Shown here: one piece after another, positions 27,353 through 33,011 of the stretch
Layout of the letters: every line of letters starts with the position of its first letter
How positions within the stretch are numbered: position 1 is the first letter of the stretch
Assembly (NCBI RefSeq): GCF_015552075.1
Contig: NZ_JADNDZ010000018.1
Span: forward strand, 1 to 33,011
DNA from: Collinsella aerofaciens
Lineage (GTDB): Bacteria; Actinomycetota; Coriobacteriia; Coriobacteriales; Coriobacteriaceae
Direction: 5' to 3'
Length of the DNA: 33,011 nt
Position numbers and translations under genes: made by a program
Notes under the pieces: generated by a model
What the model saw: the letters and a program-made list of their open reading frames with translations, nothing else
Database searches by the model: none
What the model was told of the DNA's origin: nothing

Positions 27353-27990
27353 GCGCCCCAGTTGCAGTTGCGGCTTGCCTGTGCGCCCTGAGTGTATTTG
27401 TCGCGACGGGTTTGGATCGGGCGGATGCGCGCAAGATCGCAGGGGCCTGCAAGCGCGAGGCGGTGCTGGTCGCTGCCGCGGGTCGCTCGGTGGTCGATGC
27501 CCTGACCGCGCGAGTGAAGGGCGCGGTTGGAGCGGGCGGCCCGGCGCGAGTTTCGCTCGGCGAAGTGTCCGAGATGATCGATGTTGTGCGCTTGGGTCTT
27601 TCGGCCGGTCTTTCGTTTGATGCAGCGCTTGAGATTTTCTGCGCCAACCGCCGGTCAGTGCTGGCTCTTCGCCTTGAGCGGGCCTGCATGGCGTGGCAGG
27701 TGGGCGTGGGCACGCGTGAGGACGAGTTGTTGGCCGCCGCGCGCGACCTGGACGTGCGAGCGCTCGAGACCTTTGCCATTACGGTGGGGCAGGCACTCGC
27801 CCTGGGTGCCCCACTTGCCGAGACGCTGGCCGCTCAAAGTCGCGAGATCCGTGCGGCTCATCGCGCCGCGGTCGAGCGCGAGATCGAGCGTGCGCCCGTC
27901 AAGCTGCTGATTCCCACCGGCACGCTCATCTTGCCGGCGTTGCTTCTGTCCATATTGGGCCCGCTGCTGGGAGCAGGCGGGATGATGTAG
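27349..27990 (+). CDS. tadC: Tad inner-membrane platform protein TadC
   Basis: The second GspF-like platform protein; 213 residues, shorter than the usual 250-300. An N-terminal hydrophobic segment is followed by SLGEVSEMIDVVRLGLSAGLSFDAALEIF, AITVGQALALGAPLAETLAAQS and a C-terminal helix pair KLLIPTGTLILPALLLSILGPLL, the standard TadC end. The frame is open well upstream within tadB, but the ATG at 27349 overlaps the tadB stop as ATGA and gives the family N-terminus. Flp follows after 10 nt. Confidence 0.87.
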   Translation: MSAPVAVAACLCALSVFVATGLDRADARKIAGACKREAVLVAAAGRSVVDALTARVKGAVGAGGPARVSLGEVSEMIDVVRLGLSAGLSFDAALEIFCANRRSVLALRLERACMAWQVGVGTREDELLAAARDLDVRALETFAITVGQALALGAPLAETLAAQSREIRAAHRAAVEREIERAPVKLLIPTGTLILPALLLSILGPLLGAGGMM

Positions 27991-28000
27991 GGAGGAATAC

Positions 28001-28234
28001 ATGAACACGATGACTGACGCTGCTGGCAAGGTCCAGGGCTGGGCGTTTTGCCGGGCGGCATATGTTCGTCAGCGCGCCAAGGAGCTACTGCAGGAGGAGA
28101 GTGCACAGGGTACCACCGAGTATGCCATCTTGGTCGGCGTGCTCGTGGTGATCGCGATTATCGCCATCGTCGCATTTAAGGGCAAGGTTAAAGAGCTATG
28201 GGATGCGATCAGCGAGGGCATCAACAGCCTGTAG
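28001..28234 (+). CDS. flp: Flp-type (type IVb) major pilin
   Basis: A 77-residue prepilin. A 35-residue charged leader is followed by QGTTEYAILVGVLVVIAIIAIV, the Flp hydrophobic core with Glu at +5 and Tyr at +6. The residue before the expected cleavage site is Ala35, not Gly. After processing, the mature pilin would have about 42 residues, within the usual size range. The GGGAGGA Shine-Dalgarno is strong. This is the probable main filament subunit of the Tad pilus. Confidence 0.9.
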   Translation: MNTMTDAAGKVQGWAFCRAAYVRQRAKELLQEESAQGTTEYAILVGVLVVIAIIAIVAFKGKVKELWDAISEGINSL

Positions 28235-28761
28235 AGGGCGAGCGCTCCATCGGGGTGCTGCTGGTGTTTGCTTGCCTGATCGTGGCGATGGCGGCGGTGC
28301 TTTGGGGGCTTAACGCCGCGCGGCAGCAGCGTCCTGGGGCCGCCTTCGATTCGGGCTCAGATTCGGCGGTGGCGTCTCAAAAAGATGAGATGCGAGATGC
28401 GGACGATTCGGATGTCGCTGTCACGGCGCAAACCTTTCTGCGGACGCTCGACAAGCGGTCTGGCACTACGACGGATTCGCCTGAGGACAACGCGATTGCG
28501 GTCCGGCTTGCATGGTCCGAGGACCGACCGATGACCGAGGCAGCGGCGGATATGTTACGCGCCTACCGCGAGGTGCCAACGGCCCAGCTCGCCCTGAGCG
28601 GCTATCTCGATATTAAGGGCAACGTATGGGGCGCCATCGTGCGCGATGGGCGCGGCTGGGTCGATATGGTGACGGTTGCCGCGGATGCTGGCGATGCTTC
28701 ATGTCGTCTGCGCGCGGTGCGCCTGGTCCCGCAAACAATAAGCTCAAAGGAGGGATCGTGA
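28198..28761 (+). CDS. Hypothetical single-pass membrane protein of the Tad operon
   Basis: Not recognised as a named family; 187 residues. One N-terminal membrane helix (IGVLLVFACLIVAMAAVLWGL) is followed by a polar, Asp/Ser-rich linker and a small extracytoplasmic domain ending in RLRAVRLVPQTI. The start is uncertain: the ATG at 28198 overlaps flp by 37 nt, and a GTG at 28255 would start right at the helix but lacks a ribosome site. Its place between two pilin genes suggests a pilus accessory role. Confidence 0.6.
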   Translation: MGCDQRGHQQPVEGERSIGVLLVFACLIVAMAAVLWGLNAARQQRPGAAFDSGSDSAVASQKDEMRDADDSDVAVTAQTFLRTLDKRSGTTTDSPEDNAIAVRLAWSEDRPMTEAAADMLRAYREVPTAQLALSGYLDIKGNVWGAIVRDGRGWVDMVTVAADAGDASCRLRAVRLVPQTISSKEGS

Positions 28762-28762
28762 A

Positions 28763-28981
28763 ATGCATGGCGTTCTGCGTGAAGAGGTTGCCCAAGCGAC
28801 TGTGGAATACGCCATCGTCACGGTGGCGCTGCTATCGATCGTGCTGGCGATTGCGGGACTTTGGCGTGCTGGCACCGATGGGCGCTTGGCGGCGCTGGTT
28901 GAGCGGGCGGCATCCCATGGCGTTGCCTCGATGTCGGTTATCGACGCCGCCGCGGGCGCTAAGGACATCGCGTTGTATTGA
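28763..28981 (+). CDS. Second Flp/TadE-like small pilin
   Basis: 72 residues. A 10-residue leader MHGVLREEVA precedes QATVEYAIVTVALLSIVLAIAGLW, the pilin core with Glu at +5 and Tyr at +6. The rest is short and lacks cysteines. It has the layout of a minor pilin or pseudopilin, again with Ala instead of Gly at -1. GGAGGG lies 8 nt before the ATG. The 3' end overlaps or abuts the next gene. Confidence 0.75.
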   Translation: MHGVLREEVAQATVEYAIVTVALLSIVLAIAGLWRAGTDGRLAALVERAASHGVASMSVIDAAAGAKDIALY

Positions 28982-29453
28982 TATCGCGCACGAGGACCGG
29001 GCGCAGTCTACGGTCGAGGCTGCTTTTTTGCTGCCGACGTTTCTGACGCTCATCCTTCTCGCCCTGCAACCGGTGTGCCTGCTTTATACGCGCGCGGTCA
29101 TGGAGTCTGCCGCCGCCGAGACCGCGCGGCTCATGACCACGACGACGGCGGAGGACGACGATCTTAAGGAGTTCACCCGCCGCCGGCTTGCCGCAGTGCC
29201 CAACGTTTCGATCTTTCATGCCGGCGGGCCGTTGTCGTGGGATATCGAGCTTGGCCGGGCCGGTGCGGGTGGCGTCTCGTCCGTGTCCGTTTCCGGCGAG
29301 GTCAAGCCGTTGCCTGTGATCGGTGCGTTTGCGCAGGCTATGGGTGGTACCGCCGAGGGCGGCTACGTTGAGCTCAAGGTCGATGTCTCGTATCAATCGC
29401 GTCCCGAATGGCTGGAGGGAGATTATGATTCGTGGATTGCTGCATGGGATTAA
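28917..29453 (+). CDS. TadE-like pseudopilin
   Basis: The mature part is clear: QSTVEAAFLLPTFLTLILLALQPVCLLYTRAVMESAAAETARL is a TadE core with Glu at +5, followed by a soluble domain; 178 residues from this start. The start codon is doubtful. The ATG at 28917 overlaps the previous gene by 65 nt and has only a weak ribosome site. An in-frame ATT at 28977 overlaps the previous stop as ATTGA, follows AAGGA by 11 nt, and would give a 9-residue leader like that of its neighbour. TadE proteins are processed like pilins and assist pilus assembly. Confidence 0.75.
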   Translation: MALPRCRLSTPPRALRTSRCIDIAHEDRAQSTVEAAFLLPTFLTLILLALQPVCLLYTRAVMESAAAETARLMTTTTAEDDDLKEFTRRRLAAVPNVSIFHAGGPLSWDIELGRAGAGGVSSVSVSGEVKPLPVIGAFAQAMGGTAEGGYVELKVDVSYQSRPEWLEGDYDSWIAAWD

Positions 29454-31578
29454 GCGTTTCTGGTCTAGATGCGTTTTGACGCGCCGTCCGAGCTGCCATC
29501 GCAAACGAGGCGGCTTTATGGGCCGCGCCGGTGTCGATCTGTTTATCGAAGACGGTGCCTACACCACGCTTTCTTCTGCCGTGGTCATCCTAGTGGTGCT
29601 CACGTTGTTGTTTTCGTCGACCGCGGCGATATGGAGCATGTCGCGTGCCGGGGATACCCAGGTGGCGGCCGATAGCGGCGCGCTGGCGGGTGCCAACGTA
29701 GTGTCGTCCTATCACACGGCTGCCACGGTGGTTGATGCGAGCATCTTGAGTCTGGGGCTGGCGGGGTTTGCCACAATCGGGACGGGCCTGGTCGCCATCC
29801 TCATCCCAGGTGCCGAACCAGTTGCCGGCAATATGGTCGACACCGGGATTGAGATCATTAAAACGCGCAACAAGTTTGCCAAAAACGCATCGGAAGGCTT
29901 ACAGAAAATCGAGACGGCTCTGCCATATCTGATCGCCGCGCGTGCCACGCAGGCGGTGTCGGCGCAGGATACCGATAGTGTGGCCTATACCGGTACGGCG
30001 CTTGCCGTGCCCAGGACATCCGAATCGGACTTCGCTGCGCTCAAAGGGTCAGAGATCTCGACCGATACCATTAAAGACACATCAGATGATTTAGAGCGTG
30101 CGGCCGAGGAGCTGCGGAAGGCTTCTGAGGACACGGCGAAGGCTAAAGAGCGCGCTTGGCTGGCGGATTGTGGTGGATCGGTTCCGGCTTCGGTCGGTAG
30201 CTGTTCATGCATGTGGGAACGTGCGAGGAGTTTGGCAAAGCTCTCGGGTGAGCAGAACCCGCATTATGCCTCGAGCATTTCGTGGGAGCCACAGGTGGCG
30301 CTCGACCGCGCGAAGACCTACTACCGTCAACGCCTGGCAGACGAAAAACCGCATGGTTCAAGCGTCGAGACGAAGGCGGAGTCGGCGGCGCGCAAGGCGT
30401 TTTACACCTATGCGAGTACAGAGGTCAATCGTGCATATGTAACCGAGGACGGAGATGAAGTCGCTTCCTATACCCCGCTGTTGCCGCGCAACACTGACGA
30501 GGTGCGAGCGACGGAACTCTATACCGATACGGTGTGGCCAACCAGTGCCATCGATGGCAAGACGTATCTGCATTACGGAACGAGTTGCCCCAACTATAAG
30601 AAGGGGGCGCCATGCGGGCTGGCCTCGGTTGCTGCTTATGACGGGCAGGACAAATGCAATAGATGCCATTTTGGTGTTTCGTCGCTCGGTGCCGTTGCGG
30701 CTCCTTCGACTTCTATCGAAAACGGCTTTGAGTACCACTTTGATCGATTCAAAGAGGCTCTGGAAGACTACGTCGAATGCCGCAACAAAGAACTCGAACT
30801 TGAGCGTCAGACCGAGGATGAGGCCGACCGTGCGGGCAATGCGTTTGACCAGGCCATTAAAGCGCTTTCCGGCGAGCGCCCGCGTATCGCCCCACCTGGC
30901 CGTAACGGCGTGGTCGCCTTTGCAGTTTCGGGTGACATTACCAGCCCCGATCAACTTAACTCCTCGTTTAACGCGGCAGTCAGGCTTGGCGATCGCGGTG
31001 CTATCTCTGCCGCGGTGCTGGCCCCCGATGAGGCGACGGCGCAAAACAACGTGCTTTCGCGATTTTTCTCGACATTGAAGGAACGCTCGGGCGGCGTTGC
31101 CGGCGTGCTCGACGGCGTCATGGATGTTTGGGGACGGCTACTCGTGGGATACGGAGACATCCAAGGTTCGGCCGACGAACTTATGGACGAGATGATTAAA
31201 GACCTAGGAGGGGGCGGCGGTGCGTTGGGCTCCATTGCATCGTGGCTCGGCGATACCGTTTCGGCGTCCGTGGCGGCGCTAGGTTTGGAACCGTGCGACT
31301 TGCGCCTGCGAAAGCCGGTGCTGACCGATTCCGCCAACGTCATTAAGAGTCCGGGGTCTGACATTGCGGGTCTCTCTCAAACGCAAGACAAACTGCGAAG
31401 TATTCCGTTGGGCGTGACCGATCCCAAGGCGCTTTGCGAGGCGTTGGAATATCAAGTCGAACGCACCATTAGCGGTACGGTGTTCACACTTGCGGAGATT
31501 CCTCTGCCCGGCGGTGGCTCCATCCCGCTCACCGTCGATGTCGCCACGCTGGTTGGCGCTCTGGGCGGTGGGTCGTAA
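29425..31578 (+). CDS. TadG-like pilus-associated protein, large
   Basis: 717 residues. A long basic leader is followed by EDGAYTTLSSAVVILVVLTLLFSSTAAIW, a pilin-like helix with Gly44 at the expected cleavage position, then VAADSGALAGANVV, the hallmark of TadG/Tad-like proteins. A second hydrophobic stretch lies near residues 110-135. The middle (about 200-420) is polar and holds several Cys residues, including Cys388, Cys397 and C411-X2-C414-His. The end is Gly-rich. The ATG at 29425, 6 nt after GGAGG, is chosen; it overlaps tadE by 29 nt. It could be a pilus tip or adhesin-like component; the function is not shown by sequence. Confidence 0.7.
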   Translation: MIRGLLHGIKRFWSRCVLTRRPSCHRKRGGFMGRAGVDLFIEDGAYTTLSSAVVILVVLTLLFSSTAAIWSMSRAGDTQVAADSGALAGANVVSSYHTAATVVDASILSLGLAGFATIGTGLVAILIPGAEPVAGNMVDTGIEIIKTRNKFAKNASEGLQKIETALPYLIAARATQAVSAQDTDSVAYTGTALAVPRTSESDFAALKGSEISTDTIKDTSDDLERAAEELRKASEDTAKAKERAWLADCGGSVPASVGSCSCMWERARSLAKLSGEQNPHYASSISWEPQVALDRAKTYYRQRLADEKPHGSSVETKAESAARKAFYTYASTEVNRAYVTEDGDEVASYTPLLPRNTDEVRATELYTDTVWPTSAIDGKTYLHYGTSCPNYKKGAPCGLASVAAYDGQDKCNRCHFGVSSLGAVAAPSTSIENGFEYHFDRFKEALEDYVECRNKELELERQTEDEADRAGNAFDQAIKALSGERPRIAPPGRNGVVAFAVSGDITSPDQLNSSFNAAVRLGDRGAISAAVLAPDEATAQNNVLSRFFSTLKERSGGVAGVLDGVMDVWGRLLVGYGDIQGSADELMDEMIKDLGGGGGALGSIASWLGDTVSASVAALGLEPCDLRLRKPVLTDSANVIKSPGSDIAGLSQTQDKLRSIPLGVTDPKALCEALEYQVERTISGTVFTLAEIPLPGGGSIPLTVDVATLVGALGGGS

Positions 31579-32054
31579 TGAGTATCCGCATGCGTCTGCG
31601 CGAGGAGCGCGCCCAAGCGACGGTTGAGATGGCAGTGGTTACGCCCGTTTTGCTGGTGCTGGCACTCATCGTGTACAACGTCATGATCTTTGCCAGCGCT
31701 GTCGCGCGCTTCGACCGCGTGGTGCCCGACATCGTGCTGGCGCACGCTGTGGCGCCGGGCGGGGAGGGTGACGAGAGCTCTGCCGATGCCTCGGCGACGG
31801 TTCAGACTCAAATTCTGAATGCCATGGAAGGCTATGACTTGCAGATCGAAGTGTCGAGCGAGCAAGGCGCGGAGGCATCGGATGGTGGCCTGCTCTCCCT
31901 ATCCGGTACGTTTAGGACCTACACCTGCACCATGCACTATGAGCCGTGGCCGACTTCTCTCAGCATCGCTGGCGTTCCGCTGGGGGCGCCGACAACGTTG
32001 TCGCACGAGCGCGCGGTGACGGTCGATCCGTGGCGTCCGGGGGTGGTCATGTGA
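31578..32054 (+). CDS. Second TadE-like pseudopilin
   Basis: 158 residues. A 12-residue charged leader MSIRMRLREERA precedes QATVEMAVVTPVLLVLALIVYNVMIFASAVARFD, the TadE core with Glu at +5. A soluble domain of about 110 residues follows. The start codon shares one base with the TAA stop of the TadG-like gene, and the end overlaps the DUF192 gene by 4 nt. Confidence 0.8.
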   Translation: MSIRMRLREERAQATVEMAVVTPVLLVLALIVYNVMIFASAVARFDRVVPDIVLAHAVAPGGEGDESSADASATVQTQILNAMEGYDLQIEVSSEQGAEASDGGLLSLSGTFRTYTCTMHYEPWPTSLSIAGVPLGAPTTLSHERAVTVDPWRPGVVM

Positions 32055-32410
32055 CCGCGGTCTCGTCCTACATCGCTTACGCGCGGGCACTCAACAGGCT
32101 GGGTTGGACGCCGGCCGAGTTTGTGGTGGCGGAGTCGTTTGCCGTGCGCCTGCGCGGCATGCTGGGACGGCGTCCGGTTGCCGCCAACGGCCTGCCGCTC
32201 GTCATGGCGTTTCCACGCTGCTCTTCGGTCCATACGTGTTTTATGGCCTATCCCATCGACATCGCCTTTATCGACGCACGCGGCTATGTCCTCGTATGCT
32301 ACGAAAACGTACGTCCCTGGCGTATGTGCTCCTGCCCCGGCGCCTGGGCCGTACTAGAGCGTCCTTCAATCATTGTTTCGACCCCTGCTCTCCAACGCGT
32401 GCCGGCTTAA
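32051..32410 (+). CDS. DUF192 family protein
   Basis: 119 residues with the DUF192 pattern: AESFAVRLRGMLGRRP (the x-R-x-x-G-L/M-x-x-R opening), then CSSVHTCFMAYPIDIAFIDARGYVL, the most conserved block. The family's function is unknown. Most members have a signal peptide; this one has none. GTG start overlaps the tadE stop as GTGA, after a GGGGTGG ribosome site, so it is translated with the Tad operon. The sequence motif CFMAYPID matches other bacterial members (usually TF.M..PIDV.F). Confidence 0.82.
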   Translation: MTAVSSYIAYARALNRLGWTPAEFVVAESFAVRLRGMLGRRPVAANGLPLVMAFPRCSSVHTCFMAYPIDIAFIDARGYVLVCYENVRPWRMCSCPGAWAVLERPSIIVSTPALQRVPA

Positions 32411-32413
32411 GAA

Positions 32414-32442
32414 TTGGCGACAGCTGACTTCCGTCATACGAA
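32414..32442 (+). promoter_or_regulatory. Weak candidate promoter of the ribbon-helix-helix gene
   Basis: TTGGCG (32414-32419), a 17-bp spacer and TACGAA (32437-32442). The -10 is poor (3/6), so this is only a suggestion for the 83-nt gap between the DUF192 gene and the next gene. Confidence 0.25.
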
Positions 32443-32493
32443 ATTGGGTAAGTTTGGCAGGAGATTGAACAGGTTCGGCAAAGGGGGTCGATG

Positions 32494-32778
32494 ATGGGCA
32501 AGACGTATACGGCCGCTAATGGTCAGGTTGTAACGGATGAAATGATTGACGCGTGGTGCGAGTCGTACGAGCGCGGAGAGTTTCCGGATGGCGAACACAC
32601 CGTTGGTGGGATCGTGCATGGACGGCCCCCGCTCTCAGGTGAGGGGACGGCAACGCTGTCGGTCAAGATTCCTCTGGGAATGAAGGAGGCCATTCGTCGA
32701 CGGGCGGCTGCCGAGGGGATGACGCCAAGTGAGTTTGCCCGTGCGGCTCTGAGCGAAAAACTTCTTGCTGCCGGCTGA
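32494..32778 (+). CDS. Small ribbon-helix-helix (CopG/Arc-like) protein
   Basis: 94 residues. The C-terminal half, TLSVKIPLGMKEAIRRRAAAEGMTPSEFARAALSEKLL, is a ribbon-helix-helix: a beta strand with alternating polar residues, then two helices. Such proteins bind DNA as dimers, often as antitoxins or plasmid-type repressors. The N-terminal half (YTAANGQVVTDEMIDAWCESYERGEFPDGE) resembles the leader part of antitoxin-like proteins. No toxin gene is visible next to it. Two ATGs stand in tandem (32491, 32494); the second has better spacing from AAGGGGG. Confidence 0.75.
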   Translation: MGKTYTAANGQVVTDEMIDAWCESYERGEFPDGEHTVGGIVHGRPPLSGEGTATLSVKIPLGMKEAIRRRAAAEGMTPSEFARAALSEKLLAAG

Positions 32779-32841
32779 TGCCTCTGACGTGCCGATTTAT
32801 AGAACCGAGGCTGTGCTCAAAAACTTTTTTAAAATTCTCGG

Positions 32842-32869
32842 TTGACCGGAACGCGTCCTTGGTTATACT
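32842..32869 (+). promoter_or_regulatory. Promoter of tRNA-Phe
   Basis: A -35 TTGACC (32842-32847), a 16-bp spacer and a -10 TATACT (32864-32869), each 5/6. The predicted start is about 25 nt before the tRNA. A 7-bp inverted repeat AACCGAG/CTCGGTT (32803-32843) with an A/T-rich loop overlaps the -35. Confidence 0.8.
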
Positions 32870-32901
32870 AATCAAGCCTTGAAACAAGGCACACCTCAAA
32901 T

Positions 32902-32974
<73 letters not shown>

Positions 32975-32987
32975 CCTTGAATTGACT

Positions 32988-33011
32988 AGGACCTCTGCAA
33001 AGGGGTCCTTT
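32988..33011 (+). terminator. Terminator of tRNA-Phe
   Basis: An 8-bp stem AGGACCTC / GGGGTCCT (one G-U pair) with loop TGCAAA, leading into T residues that run off the window edge. Confidence 0.75.

Noticed and set aside
30655-30669. CxxCH haem c attachment motif in the TadG-like protein
   Set aside because: A single short motif in a Cys-rich region with no cytochrome biogenesis context; chance or a metal/disulfide site is more likely.

Overview
The window looks like a chromosomal segment of a GC-rich, monoderm actinobacterium of the class Coriobacteriia. The gene content, the protein style and an outer-membrane-free Tad pilus cluster fit Collinsella or a close relative best. That assignment is an inference from recognition, not a database result. 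The window starts inside a tRNA-Val gene and ends just after a tRNA-Phe gene.

Layout. 1-5244: a truncated tRNA-Val(GAC) on the minus strand with a clear promoter, an EamA-family permease, a large membrane-anchored DUF4012 protein, and glmM (cell-wall precursor synthesis). 5245-7091: a bidirectional terminator, then an M32 metallocarboxypeptidase on the minus strand. 7092-11171: a T-box leader followed by pheS and pheT, separated by a structured 184-bp gap. 11172-14132: a Ni/Co energy-coupling-factor transporter (CbiM with a fused NikN/PDGLE-like tail, CbiQ, CbiO). It is preceded by a palindrome that looks like a NikR operator and by a promoter overlapping the pheT terminator. 14133-16557: a zinc-dependent phospholipase C-like protein, then a convergent gene for a PD-(D/E)XK/DUF559-like protein with an unusual interleaved inverted repeat upstream. 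16558-21142: pyruvate kinase (minus) divergent from a P2A-type Ca2+-like P-type ATPase. The ATPase mRNA leader can fold into two hairpins with perfectly complementary loops, and the second hairpin pairs with the Shine-Dalgarno sequence. 21143-22619: a long inverted repeat, a terminator, and the ribosome GTPase rsgA. 22620-32410: a tightly overlapping Tad (tight adherence, type IVb pilus) operon: cpaB, tadZ/cpaE, cpaF/tadA, tadB, tadC, flp, a small anchored protein, a second pilin-like protein, two TadE-like and one TadG-like protein, and a translationally coupled DUF192 gene. 32411-33011: a small ribbon-helix-helix protein, then tRNA-Phe(GAA) with promoter and terminator.

How the parts work together. 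The T-box before pheST carries a UUC specifier and a TGGT bulge that match the anticodon and discriminator of the tRNA-Phe at the right end of this same window. The transporter genes form one assembly: CbiM binds the metal, CbiQ couples, and CbiO powers. The Tad genes make an inner-membrane pilus machine without secretin or prepilin peptidase in the window. All four short pilin or pseudopilin proteins carry Ala instead of the usual Gly before the predicted cleavage site. The best candidates for something undescribed are the kissing-loop leader of the P-type ATPase (18357-18460), the interleaved inverted repeat at 16186-16320, and the 11-bp tandem repeats in front of the Tad operon.
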